Position numbers and translations under genes: made by a program. The notes below the pieces were generated by a model. That model saw only the letters and a program-made list of their open reading frames with translations. It was not told the origin of the DNA and searched no databases. 64,000 nt of DNA, taken from Comamonadaceae bacterium OTU4NAUVB1. GTDB lineage: Bacteria > Pseudomonadota > Gammaproteobacteria > Burkholderiales > Burkholderiaceae_C. Numbering within the stretch: position 1 is the stretch's first letter; each line of letters starts with the position of its first letter. Below are positions 1-7,924 of this stretch, in pieces. The stretch is from the NCBI GenBank assembly GCA_024372625.1, contig CP099606.1, positions 1 to 64,000 of the forward strand. The letters are read 5' to 3'.

Positions 1-534
1 CCGCGTTCAGGCAATCAGCGGCTCTGCACCTGGGCACGGTTGCTACGTGTGAGGGGCCATCGGATGGCGATTGAACAGCCTGAGTCGGACCACCGCGAAA
101 GGGCGATCGCGGCGTTCATGACCAATGGCAGTCGTTGAGGCGAACGTCGCTCGCTCCGACACGCTCCCAGCGCCATCGTCGCACCGTACGACCCGGCCGC
201 CATGTCGACCCGTCCAAATGTGCATGGGGCGCGTTCCCCCGCCCGTCCTAGCGCTCAAAGGTCTGCGCAATCGAACGTCGCCGGCGAGACGCCGTCCGGC
301 AGATCCTGGCGCCAGTGGCAGGCAAGAGAAACCGGATCGTCCGGCACAGACAGGCCTGCGGCACAGACGATTTGGCAGACCCTCGCATGGCCTCACCACA
401 TGCCCCGTCAATGGGCGTGGTCGGTGCCGATGTCACCAGTCTGAGATCGCGCGCCTCTCGATCGTGTGTCGGTTTTCGCACGTGGGCCACCCGCCCTCGA
501 GGTCCTGGCGACGGCCGCGACCGCTGAGCGCGGG

Positions 535-561
535 GGGGGGGTTGCACCGTGCAACCCCCCC
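535..561. repeat. 27-bp near-perfect palindrome, possible parS-like site
   Basis: Seven G followed by TTGCAC, one central C, then GTGCAA followed by seven C: 13-bp arms around a single base. No T tract follows, so it is a poor intrinsic terminator. The core GTTGCAC/GTGCAAC resembles the GTT...AAC palindromes used as parS on Burkholderia secondary replicons, and parA lies 250 bp away. A centromere role is inference. Confidence 0.4.
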
Positions 562-766
562 TGCAGGATGACGACGCAGCCCTTCGAATCTGCGTCCGGA
601 ACAACCTTTGGGAAGTCACTCACCACACTGGAATCGCGCAGGTCCGGCAGGCCTGCTTCTCAAAGCCACCGCACCTGAGCACGACGCCCACCGTAGGAAG
701 CGTTCCCTGCCCCCAACACCCGGAGGCACCGCCTCAAAGCACCATGGCGGCCGAAGAAACTCGCGC

Positions 767-807
767 CGCCGCACTTGCACAGGCCGCTGGCCGACGTAAG
801 TGCGGCG
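767..807 (-). terminator. Hairpin directly downstream of parA
   Basis: Perfect 10-bp arms (CGCCGCACTT at 767-776, AAGTGCGGCG at 798-807) begin 7 bp past the parA stop codon. The 21-base loop has a further GGCC-gct-GGCC stem. On the minus strand a short T-rich stretch lies a few bases beyond the stem. Its position suggests it ends the parA transcript, which would make parA monocistronic. It could also be a protein-binding site. Confidence 0.4.
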
Positions 808-813
808 TGGTCC

Positions 814-2016
814 TCAGACGCCTTTGTGCAGCTGCCTCGCCCACGCTGTGCGGACCGACGCTTCCACGTGCTGCACGAACGTGTCGTAGGCGTCCCTGGC
901 CCGCTTGTACGTCTTGTCCTTGGCATCGGACGCTTCACTGTCGTAGACCGTGCCGAAGCCCGACGACTTCTGCGATGCGATGGACGTCCGGGGGATCTCC
1001 AGCGGCAACACCTTTTCCTTGTAGGTCGCACCGATCCATTCGCGCACGGCGTCGGCGGTCGTGGACGCACCCCGGCCGGCCTTGGGCGGCACGCGCGACA
1101 GCAGCACGTTGATGAAATCGAAGCTCTTCGTCTGTCCCCGGGACTCCAGCATCGTCTCGGTCAGGTCGGAGAACAACGACCAGAACTGGGTCGAGGAGGC
1201 GAAGTCCAGCGTCTCGGGTGGCAGCGGCATGATGATGCCGTTCGCCGCCATCAGGGCGTTGATCGTCAGATAGGAGAGGGCAGGGGGGCTGTCGATGACG
1301 ATGACGTCGTAGTCGTCCCGGACGTCATCGATGCCCAGGTCGAGCACCTTGTAGAACTCGAAACCCGCCAGGCCCTCCTTTCCCTGCCTGGAAGGCAACA
1401 TGAACTCCGCATCGAACAACGAGGACGCCGCGGGCACGAGTTCAAGACCATCCCAGTACGTCTGGCGGATCAGCGGCCGCACGGTCGTCAGCGAGCCGTC
1501 GGCCAGCGACATGATCGTGTCCTTCGCACCGATCTCCACATCGGGGAGGATGCCGAACAACGTCGTCAGGGAAGCCTGTGGATCCGTGTCGATCACCAGC
1601 ACCTTGTGGCCCATCAGCGTCAGGCCCTGCGCCAGCGTCATGGCCGTCGTGGTCTTCGTGGTGCCGCCCTTGAAGTTCGCGATCGAGATGGTGATGGCTT
1701 CGGCCCCGGGCGGTCGAAGCATGTCTTTCCGGTAGTCCTGCACCCAGCGGCGGGCCTCTGCGAGTTCAAACACACGCTTGCGTCCGTTGGAGACCAAAGT
1801 CCCGGACGGCATGTCCTTCCGGCTCGCGACCTTGTGCGCGAACGAGCCACGGGAGGACGCCTCGCACAGCGTCGCCACCTGATCGGCACTGAAGACCGGC
1901 GATGCCTTGCGCACCATCGGCGCCAGCATGGCCGCCCGGATGCTCGCCAGCATCGCGGCGGCTTCCTCCGCCTGCTGGTGCACGCCGCTCAATGTGATCT
2001 GGGGACGGACTTCCAT
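814..2016 (-). CDS. parA: ParA-family partition ATPase with N-terminal DNA-binding domain
   Basis: A 400-residue Walker-type ATPase for segregation of the replicon, expected to form nucleoid-bound gradients that position ParB-parS complexes. The first 120 residues contain a winged-helix or MerR-like segment (VFSADQVATLCEAS...SNGRKRVFELAEARRW), as in type Ia ParA/SopA proteins that repress their own promoter. The deviant Walker A motif KGGTTKTT is at about residues 114-121, and the Walker A' segment VIDTDPQ and Walker B segment VIVIDSPP follow. The start was placed at the ATG giving MEVRPQ. An ATG 27 codons upstream gives a non-conserved leader, and neither has a clear ribosome site. It is divergent from rep across the origin. 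No parB is visible in the window, which is odd for this class. Family assignment is firm; the partner is unknown. Confidence 0.9.
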   Translation of the reverse strand: MEVRPQITLSGVHQQAEEAAAMLASIRAAMLAPMVRKASPVFSADQVATLCEASSRGSFAHKVASRKDMPSGTLVSNGRKRVFELAEARRWVQDYRKDMLRPPGAEAITISIANFKGGTTKTTTAMTLAQGLTLMGHKVLVIDTDPQASLTTLFGILPDVEIGAKDTIMSLADGSLTTVRPLIRQTYWDGLELVPAASSLFDAEFMLPSRQGKEGLAGFEFYKVLDLGIDDVRDDYDVIVIDSPPALSYLTINALMAANGIIMPLPPETLDFASSTQFWSLFSDLTETMLESRGQTKSFDFINVLLSRVPPKAGRGASTTADAVREWIGATYKEKVLPLEIPRTSIASQKSSGFGTVYDSEASDAKDKTYKRARDAYDTFVQHVEASVRTAWARQLHKGV

Positions 2017-2114
2017 GATGTGTTGTTGTGCAGTTGACTTGGCACCGGATTGTGCGTGTTGGACGTGAACTGCACAAACGATTCGAATCTCGTCCAAGTT
2101 CCGGTTTTCAACGA

Positions 2115-2127
2115 CTGAAAAAGCTCC
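2115..2127 (-). repeat. Inverted iteron copy on the parA side
   Basis: Read on the minus strand this is GGAGCTTTTTCAG, one base different from the iteron core GGAGCTTTTACAG found three times at 2393-2520. It lies just upstream of the parA promoter region and faces the other way, as expected for an initiator-binding operator or handcuffing site. It might be chance, since it is only 13 bp. Confidence 0.4.
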
Positions 2128-2239
2128 GGCCGCGAAGCGCTGGTATTTTTAAACTTACAAGACTTCGAACTCTTTAATACTTTGGGAGCGAGAAAACCTT
2201 TATAGAACAACGACTTAGACTCATATTTGGAGAAAATTC

Positions 2240-2326
2240 GGTGACATGTGGCGCTTTTCCGGTGACGTGTGGAGTGGACACAGGCGCTGCTGGCGAACAT
2301 TCGGTGAGAAGACGGAGTGAACACAG
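2240..2326 (+). repeat. GGTGAC and GGAGTGRACACAG short repeats in the origin
   Basis: GGTGACATGTGG at 2240-2251 and GGTGACGTGTGG at 2261-2272 are 21 bp apart (two helical turns). A third GGTGA starts at 2303, another 42 bp on. Interleaved with these, GGAGTGGACACAG (2271-2283) and GGAGTGAACACAG (2314-2326) repeat 43 bp apart. They look like a second class of initiator or DnaA-type sites placed on one face of the helix. Confidence 0.5.
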
Positions 2327-2392
2327 TCGGAGGCTGGTTGCCCATGATGGATCGCTGGAATCGACCAAGGACCGCGTGGATCCGGCCGTCGC

Positions 2393-2520
2393 GGAGCTTC
2401 TACAGTCGACCCGGCGTGGCCGAGTGCGCATCGCAACCCCGTGAAATGGAGCTTTTACAGTTGATCCAGCGGCCATGCAGGCACGTCGAGGTCGTCCCAA
2501 GCGGAGCTTTTACGGTGACA
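2393..2520 (+). repeat. Three iterons with exact 55-bp spacing
   Basis: GGAGCTTCTACAGTCGAC (2393-2410), GGAGCTTTTACAGTTGAT (2448-2465) and GGAGCTTTTACGGTGACA (2503-2520) share GGAGCTTYTACRGT and begin exactly 55 bp apart, close to five helical turns. They precede the initiator gene and are the likely Rep-binding iterons. The third copy runs into GGTGACA and so joins the two repeat classes of this origin. Confidence 0.75.
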
Positions 2521-2600
2521 GAGGCGACCTCTGGCGCCGGCGGGCAGGGTCGGCCGATGCTGCTTCGAAGTACCCGAAGCATCCACGGCGTTCGGAACTT

Positions 2601-2623
2601 CAGGTGAAACGCCGTTTCACCTG
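2601..2623. promoter_or_regulatory. Perfect dyad upstream of rep, likely operator
   Basis: CAGGTGAAAC (2601-2610), three bases, then GTTTCACCTG (2614-2623): 10-bp perfect arms ending 27 bp before the rep ATG. An inverted repeat at this place in iteron replicons is commonly bound by Rep dimers for autoregulation. The half-sites GTGAAAC and GTTTCAC are also the halves of the common chromosomal parS motif, in swapped order. Confidence 0.55.
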
Positions 2624-2650
2624 ACGCATGCCGGGCGTTAAAGTGCGTCG

Positions 2651-4009
2651 ATGTTCAACGAAAGTCGCCCCGATCCAAGCTCGAGCGCGCGTGCGGTCGG
2701 CCCGCTGCGCAAGCCCGTGTTCTCGCTGGCGCTCGTTCCGCAGAACAGCAAGATCACGGCCCTCGGGCGTCGCACCTGGAACGTGCTGCTTCATATCGCG
2801 CAGGACCAGGGACTCGAGCGCGAGACGTTCCGGGCCGCGCTCACGGACATCGTCCGAGGACTGGACTACAACAGCGGCGACATGAAGATCATCAAGACGC
2901 ATCTGCGCTCGATGGTCTCGACGCTGGTCGAGTGGCAGTCTCCGACCGCGGGCGAGTGGCAGACCTGGGACGTCTGCGGCATGCTCTCGCACGCGCGACT
3001 GTCGAAGGAGCGCGGACAGGTGTTCGTCGAATGGTCCTATGCCGTGAACATGCGGCACGAACTGCTCGATCCGGAGATCTTCGCGAAGCTCTCGCTGGAC
3101 GTCATCTCGCAGCTGGGCTCGCACCCGTCGGTGGCGCTCTACGAGATCTGTTCGCGCTACCTGGGCGTGGGGCAGACGGCACGCAAACCGTGGGGCTGGT
3201 GGCGGCCGGTCCTGCTCGGCCGGCCCGACGATGCGCGCCTGCAGAAGCTCGAGTACCGGATCTTCAAGCGCGACACCCTGCGGCCCGCCCTGGCCGAGAT
3301 CAACGCCCTGGCCGACATCGAGGTCGAGATGCTGGAATACAAGTCGGGCCGCTTCGTGGCAGACCTCCAGTTCACCGTGCGCAAGAAGCCGCAGCGCATC
3401 CTGGCGGTGCAGCAGCGCAACTCCGCCGGACCCGTCGACGTCGCCGTGCTCGCGAGCGCCGAGAAGCTTGGCATCGATGCGTCACGCGTCGAACGGCTCA
3501 TCGAGGAATTCGGCGACGGCGCGGTCGCCAGTGGCGTCCAGGCCGTCGAGAAACGTGCGGCGCATGCATTTCCCGAGCCCTTGCGCGATCCGCTGCGCTA
3601 CCTCAAGAGCGTGCTGCCGGGTCATGCGGCCGCCGCCGCGGAGACGGTGGCCCAGGCAACGGGCCACGTCGTGCCGGTCGTGGCACCGTCCCCGGTCAAT
3701 TCCGGTGAACGCCTCGCACAGTGGGAGAAACGCTGGCTCGCGCAACGCATCGAAGCCCTGGCGGCCGAGATCGCCGCCATGCCCGCGCACCGGCAGGCCG
3801 AACTCACCCAGGGTCTGCAGGAACGCCTGCTCGAACGCAAGGCGCATCCGGCGCTGATCCAGCGCCTGAGCGCGAAGGGCTGGACGCATCCGATGGTGCG
3901 CCACGAGATGGTGAGGTTCTACGCCGACGCCGTCCATGGCGCCGGATGGGACCGACCGACCGACACCCAGTTGCTGGCGATCGCCGCCGGCTCGCAAACG
4001 GCCGGGTAG
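2651..4009 (+). CDS. rep: Replication initiator protein, Rep_3/RepB type
   Basis: A 452-residue initiator expected to bind the iterons at 2393-2520, melt the AT-rich segment and load the host helicase. The N-terminal half carries the two-winged-helix organisation of Rep_3 initiators: a segment beginning at about residue 35 (LGRRTWNVLLHIAQ), the conserved FVEWSYAVNMRHELLDP stretch near residues 120-136, and a second winged helix around 145-260 with SVALYEICSRYL and the basic run KLEYRIFKRDTLRPAL. The C-terminal 190 residues are helical and charged with no recognised domain, which makes it longer than a minimal RepB of about 300 residues. The chosen ATG follows the dyad at 2601-2623 and lacks a good ribosome site, consistent with low, autoregulated synthesis. 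parA is divergent across the origin. Confidence 0.85.
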   Translation: MFNESRPDPSSSARAVGPLRKPVFSLALVPQNSKITALGRRTWNVLLHIAQDQGLERETFRAALTDIVRGLDYNSGDMKIIKTHLRSMVSTLVEWQSPTAGEWQTWDVCGMLSHARLSKERGQVFVEWSYAVNMRHELLDPEIFAKLSLDVISQLGSHPSVALYEICSRYLGVGQTARKPWGWWRPVLLGRPDDARLQKLEYRIFKRDTLRPALAEINALADIEVEMLEYKSGRFVADLQFTVRKKPQRILAVQQRNSAGPVDVAVLASAEKLGIDASRVERLIEEFGDGAVASGVQAVEKRAAHAFPEPLRDPLRYLKSVLPGHAAAAAETVAQATGHVVPVVAPSPVNSGERLAQWEKRWLAQRIEALAAEIAAMPAHRQAELTQGLQERLLERKAHPALIQRLSAKGWTHPMVRHEMVRFYADAVHGAGWDRPTDTQLLAIAAGSQTAG

Positions 4010-4690
4010 GGCGCCCGCGGAGGTCGCCTCGGTCGCGCGCGGGCTTGCCGCATCGGTGCGGGCATCGGCGCGACCCGCCGTGCAGGTTCAGCGCCCACCC
4101 TGGACGCGCGTGCCGTGAACGTCGGCGGTCATCCGCGCCGGGGGTGTCGCAATGACCCGCTGTTGCATGAGCGGTGATTGCATTGCTCACCCTTTTGATT
4201 CCCATCCGTGAAATCTGATTCCCTCGATGCGAGTCGATGTTGAACGGAGTGATTGGCAATGCGATTTGTCAACGGGCTCTGGCAATTGAGGGCGGTTTTT
4301 ACTTCAGCCGCGTGCCGCCTTTTCATCAATTGAAGCCTGTTGATGACCGAGACGCCTGCGCGACAAGGCCAGCCATTGCGCTCTTGCGCACCACCACGTC
4401 ATGACCCTGCCGATCCCGTTCAATGCGTGCATCCCGGTCGCTGCCGCGTCATCTCATGCGCAGGCGTCGCGACGCCGTCGCGTTCGACGCCACATTGCCA
4501 TTGAAGAATTGAGTGACTCGACGAGACTTATTAAAACGTTCGCGTTAGGCGGAGTCGCGGTGATCCGTGAATTCCGGAAATGGAAACTACGATGTCATCC
4601 GCTCGCGCGGCGCCGATCCGGAATCGGATGTGGCCGAGCGCGCTTGATCGAGTGGTGGGAATTGCTGCGAAGTGCAGCCGACGATTCAGT
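4010..4690. other. Gene-free spacer between rep and the GGDEF-EAL gene
   Basis: About 680 bp without a convincing gene and with lower GC than its surroundings from about 4160. A nested inverted repeat at 4283-4332 (outer CAATTGA/TCAATTG, inner GGCGG/CCGCC followed by TTTT) may end rep transcription. The promoter of the downstream gene must lie in the last part (AT-rich at 4510-4545). Nothing else was recognised. Confidence 0.5.
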
Positions 4691-6898
4691 ATGACGCAAA
4701 CAATAGATCATTCGACACGAGACAACGAAGCACGACGTCTGGCAGAACTCGATGGCTACCACGTGCTGGACACGGACCCCGAACCCGGCCTCGACGCGCT
4801 GGTCCGGTATGCACAGCGGATCTTCGGCGCATCCATCGCGGTGATCTCCCTGGTCGCCGAGGACCGGCAGTTCTTCATGGCCAGGCAGGGCATCGAAGCA
4901 ACCGAGATGCCGCGCGAGGGTTCGTTCTGCACGCACACGGTGCTCGGCCACGAGGTGCTGGTGGTTCCGGACGCGACCTGCGACGAGCGCTTTTGCCGCT
5001 CGCCCCTGGTGACCGGCGCGCCCCACATCCGCTTCTATGCCGGCACGCCGCTGCTCACGCCCAACGGCTTCGCCATCGGTGCCTTCTGCATCCAGGATGT
5101 CGTGCCGCGACCCCACGGACTCTCCGAGGACGAGCAGGAACTGCTCGTCAATCTGGCCACGCTCGTCATGGACAAGCTCGAGATCCGCCGCCTGTCGACC
5201 ATCGAGGCCGATGCGCGGAAACGTTTCGAGGCCGTGGCCGGATCGTCGGCCGATTCGATCATCTGCGCCGACGAGCACAACCGCATCCTGTCGTGGAACA
5301 AGGCGGCCGAGCGCATGTTCGGCTACGAGGCCCGGGACGTGATCGGCCGCAACCTGAACATCATCATCCCGCCGCAGTTCCGGGCCATGCACCAGGCCGG
5401 ACTGCAACGCGCGGCGGCGGGTCTGGAGACCAAGCTCGTCGGCTCGCTGGTGACCGTGCCCGCCCTGAAACGCAACCTGGAGGAGTTTCCGATCGAGCTG
5501 TCCCTGTCGCACTGGGTCGAAGGCGGGGAGCATCGCTTCGGCGCGATCGCCAGGGACATCACGCAGCGTCTCGCGACCGAGGCACGGCTGAAGTACGCCG
5601 CCGAATACGACGCGATGACCGGCCTGGCCAACCGCACGTTCCTCGATGCGGACCTCGCGACGACCAGCGGAGCCGGGCTGTCCGTCGCACTGATCCTGAT
5701 CGATCTCGACGGCTTCAAGGACGTGAACGACAGCCTGGGCCACGCGGCGGGCGACGAGGTGCTCAAGGCTGTCGCGAAGCGGCTGGCCGACGTCGCCACC
5801 GGCCTCGGGTTGCCGTGCCGGCTCGGCGGCGACGAGTTCGTCGTCGTCATGAGGAACGTCGACGATCCGTCGACCGCCTTGCGCATGGCCGATCGCCTGA
5901 TCAAGGCGATCGAGCGTCCCGTGGAACTCGGGGAGCGTTCGATCTATGTCGGCGCGAGTGCCGGGGTGTCCTTCGCCTCGGGGGCGGCCTGGCCCATCGA
6001 CGCCCTGTTCGAGCAGGCGGACCTCGCGCTCTACAAGGCCAAGACGGACGGCAAGGGTCGCGCCCGGGCGTTCACGCGCGACCTCCAGGCGATCGCCCAG
6101 ACCCGCACGTCGATCAGTTCGGGCATCCGCCAGGCGTGGGAGCGTGGCGAACTGGCGCTGTACTACCAACCGCAGGTGCGGCTCTCCGATGCGTGCGTCG
6201 TCGGCGCGGAGGCGCTGATCCGGTGGAACCATCCGGAACGCGGCCTGCTCACGCCCGCCGCCTTCCTGTCGACCCTCGAGACCAGCCTCCTGGCGATTCC
6301 CGTCTCCGAGTGGATTCTGGAGACGGCGTGCCGCCAGGCGGCGGCGTGGCGCGCATCGAAGCACCCGACGTTCCGCATCGGCGTCAACCTGTTCGCCGCG
6401 CAATTGCGTTCGGGCGAGCTGCCGGGCGTGGTGCAGCGGGTGCTGCGCGAGACCGGGCTGTGCGCCTCCGCCCTCGAACTGGAGATCACCGAGAACACCA
6501 TCCTGTGCAACGAGGCCCGCATCCACGCGGCCCTGCAGGCGCTGCGCGACATCGGGATCGGCATCGCCTTCGACGACTACGGCACCGGCTTCGCCTCCCT
6601 CACGATGCTGAAGAACTTTCCCGTGACGCGCCTGAAGATCGACCGCTCCTTCGTGAGCGGTCCCGACACGGGCGCCAGGGACCTCGTCATCGTGGAAGCC
6701 ATCGCGCGACTGGCGCAGGGGCTCGAACTCGAGGTGATCGCCGAAGGCATCGAGACCCAGGCGCAGGCCGACCTCATGCGGGCCCATTGCCGGGAAGGGC
6801 AGGGCTACTTCTTCGGCCGCCCGATGACGGCGGGCGCTTTCGAGAAGACCTTCCTGGACGACCGCCGCTGCCGACCCGGTTCCGGCACGGCGTCCTAG
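4691..6898 (+). CDS. GAF-PAS-GGDEF-EAL cyclic-di-GMP enzyme
   Basis: A 735-residue soluble bifunctional-type protein for making or degrading the second messenger cyclic di-GMP. A GAF domain (residues about 20-155, with the FCTHTVLG and FYAGTPL signatures of bacteriophytochrome-like GAFs) is followed by a PAS domain (about 170-290), then GGDEF (about 300-460, with an intact GGDEF at about 378-382 and LIDLDGFKDVND) and EAL (about 475-725). The EAL catalytic residues are visible: EALIRW, EITENT, DDYGTG, KIDRSF and EGIET. No RxxD inhibitory site precedes GGDEF. With no membrane segment or signal peptide it should sense a cytoplasmic ligand. The start was placed at MTQTIDHS, directly before the conserved EARRLAEL segment; an upstream ATG at 4580 gives an unrelated leader. 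It stands alone after a long spacer. Net activity cannot be told from sequence. Confidence 0.9.
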   Translation: MTQTIDHSTRDNEARRLAELDGYHVLDTDPEPGLDALVRYAQRIFGASIAVISLVAEDRQFFMARQGIEATEMPREGSFCTHTVLGHEVLVVPDATCDERFCRSPLVTGAPHIRFYAGTPLLTPNGFAIGAFCIQDVVPRPHGLSEDEQELLVNLATLVMDKLEIRRLSTIEADARKRFEAVAGSSADSIICADEHNRILSWNKAAERMFGYEARDVIGRNLNIIIPPQFRAMHQAGLQRAAAGLETKLVGSLVTVPALKRNLEEFPIELSLSHWVEGGEHRFGAIARDITQRLATEARLKYAAEYDAMTGLANRTFLDADLATTSGAGLSVALILIDLDGFKDVNDSLGHAAGDEVLKAVAKRLADVATGLGLPCRLGGDEFVVVMRNVDDPSTALRMADRLIKAIERPVELGERSIYVGASAGVSFASGAAWPIDALFEQADLALYKAKTDGKGRARAFTRDLQAIAQTRTSISSGIRQAWERGELALYYQPQVRLSDACVVGAEALIRWNHPERGLLTPAAFLSTLETSLLAIPVSEWILETACRQAAAWRASKHPTFRIGVNLFAAQLRSGELPGVVQRVLRETGLCASALELEITENTILCNEARIHAALQALRDIGIGIAFDDYGTGFASLTMLKNFPVTRLKIDRSFVSGPDTGARDLVIVEAIARLAQGLELEVIAEGIETQAQADLMRAHCREGQGYFFGRPMTAGAFEKTFLDDRRCRPGSGTAS

Positions 6899-7081
6899 AC
6901 GCCGCGGATCGACGGGAAGACCGCCGAAGCGTTGTTCATCGGCAGCTTCCCTGAGGTCGTTCCACGGGAAGTGCCATACCGAAGCGATGCGGGCCGAGCC
7001 GTCGCGCGGCGACGCGAGCCTGCATCCCACGATCGCCACGCCGTCCCGTGCCGCGTCGCGGCCCCGATTACGATCGCCGCC

Positions 7082-7837
7082 ATGACACGCGCGACCTCCT
7101 GCCTGCCTTCCCACCCCGACGTGGCTTCCGCGATGCGCGCCGCGCCGGTGGCGCGATCGGACGGGTCGGCCGATCGCGGCGCGACGCGCGAAATGCCCCG
7201 GCCGGACGGACCGCTCTCGCGCGCGCGGCCGGGACGCGAACTGATCCTGAACGCCATCCGCAAGGCGGCCGTCAGCGAGTTCAGCGCCCACGGACTGCGC
7301 GGCACTTCCACCCAGGCGATCGCCGCGCGCGCCGGGCTCACCAAGCCGCAGCTGCACTACTACATCGCGGGCAAGGAAGAGCTGTACGAGGAGTTGCTCA
7401 TGCAGTGCCTGCACGACTGGAAGGTGGTGTTCGCCTTCGAGGGTCCGGCCGACGATCCGGCCGCGGTGCTGAGCGACTACGTCCGCAAGAAGCTCGCGCA
7501 CGCCTTCGACGCGCCGGAGATCTCGCGCATCTTCACGCGCGAGGTGCTCGACGGCGGGCGCAACCTGGCGCGCTACTGGCCCAACGCGCGAGCCTGGACG
7601 CAGGCCAAGGTCGACGTCATCGACGGCTGGATCGCGCGCGGCCTGATGCGCCCGCTCGACGCGCGCATCCTGCTGATGCACGTCTGGGCCATGACGCAGA
7701 GCTACGCCGACTGCGCGTTGCAGACCCGCGTCATGCTCGACGTGGCGCCGGACGCGCCGCTCGAGCGCGCGCCGATCGAGCGCGAACTGGTGGCCTTCGT
7801 GCTCGCCGGCTGCGGGCTGGCGCTGCCCGCTGCCTGA
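7082..7837 (+). CDS. TetR-family regulator, RutR-like
   Basis: A 251-residue one-component repressor. The helix-turn-helix lies at about residues 55-100 (AAVSEFSAHGLRGTSTQAIA, ARAGLTKPQLHYYIAGKEEL). The LTKPQLHYYIAGKEELYEEL segment is typical of RutR, the pyrimidine-responsive regulator. The C-terminal ligand domain (to about 245) contains FTREVLDGG and WVMTQSYAD-like stretches also seen in RutR. The first 50 residues are low-complexity and the true start could be a later ATG. It sits immediately upstream of, and co-directional with, the sigma-54 operon starting at 7925, and a RutR-like operator lies at that promoter. Local repressor of the pyrimidine or creatinine-type operon is the likely role. 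Confidence 0.85.
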   Translation: MTRATSCLPSHPDVASAMRAAPVARSDGSADRGATREMPRPDGPLSRARPGRELILNAIRKAAVSEFSAHGLRGTSTQAIAARAGLTKPQLHYYIAGKEELYEELLMQCLHDWKVVFAFEGPADDPAAVLSDYVRKKLAHAFDAPEISRIFTREVLDGGRNLARYWPNARAWTQAKVDVIDGWIARGLMRPLDARILLMHVWAMTQSYADCALQTRVMLDVAPDAPLERAPIERELVAFVLAGCGLALPAA

Positions 7838-7848
7838 TCCCGGCGCGC

Positions 7849-7863
7849 GCGCCAAGGCGGTGC
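7849..7863. promoter_or_regulatory. NtrC-like dyad
   Basis: GCGCC-AAGGC-GGTGC differs by one base from the NtrC-binding core GCACC-N5-GGTGC. It lies immediately upstream of the -24 element, nearer than most enhancers. The same imperfect dyad occurs before the second sigma-54 promoter at 21548-21562. In GC-rich DNA a chance match is possible. Confidence 0.3.
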
Positions 7864-7871
7864 GTGGCCGC

Positions 7872-7887
7872 TGGCACACGGATTGCT
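7872..7887 (+). promoter_or_regulatory. Sigma-54 promoter of the amidohydrolase/ABC operon
   Basis: TGGCACACGGATTGCT matches the -24/-12 consensus TGGCAC-R-N4-TTGC-W at every fixed position, with ten bases between the invariant GG and GC. The predicted transcription start is near 7898, giving a leader of about 27 bases before the ATG at 7925. Sigma-54 promoters need an enhancer-binding protein such as NtrC; none is encoded in the window. Confidence 0.85.
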
Positions 7888-7914
7888 TAATCTGACCAGT
7901 TGCTCTGATTAAGC
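7885..7914. promoter_or_regulatory. Operator region at +1: RutR-like site inside an 8-bp dyad
   Basis: TGACCA-GT-TGCTCTG (7893-7907) resembles the RutR operator TTGACCA-NN-TGGTCAA: the left half is intact and the right half degenerate. It is framed by GCTTAATC (7885-7892) and GATTAAGC (7907-7914), perfect inverted arms. The site covers the predicted start of transcription, so a bound TetR-type protein (7082-7837) would block the sigma-54 promoter. Operator assignment is inference from known RutR specificity. Confidence 0.5.
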
Positions 7915-7924
7915 GGTCAAGTCC

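Larger units (their letters stand above)
1..813. other. Intergenic stretch left of parA, no gene recognised
   Basis: No reading frame here gives a recognisable protein, and the open frames look like GC-driven accidental ones. A type Ia ParA is usually followed by parB, and none is found in these 813 bases downstream of parA. The stretch holds two strong inverted repeats (535-561 and 767-807). It may carry the partition site or be plain spacer. Confidence 0.6.
2098..2650. other. Predicted replication origin (oriV)
   Basis: The intergenic space between divergent parA and rep. It has a local AT-rich segment (about 2140-2240, with runs such as ATTTTTAAAC and GAGAAAATTC) that contrasts with the GC-rich surroundings, then short GGTGAC repeats, three regularly spaced iterons and a dyad just before rep. 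An AT-rich unwinding element plus iterons beside a Rep_3-type initiator is the standard architecture of iteron plasmids and chromids. Function is inferred from layout. Confidence 0.75.

Noticed and set aside
1..813. Short frames left of parA as a parB or other small gene
   Set aside because: None shows ParB motifs, a ribosome site or non-random composition.
6889..6903. GGCGTC-CTA-GACGCC palindrome as terminator of the GGDEF-EAL gene
   Set aside because: Only six pairs, overlaps the stop codon and has no T tract. It is probably chance in GC-rich DNA.
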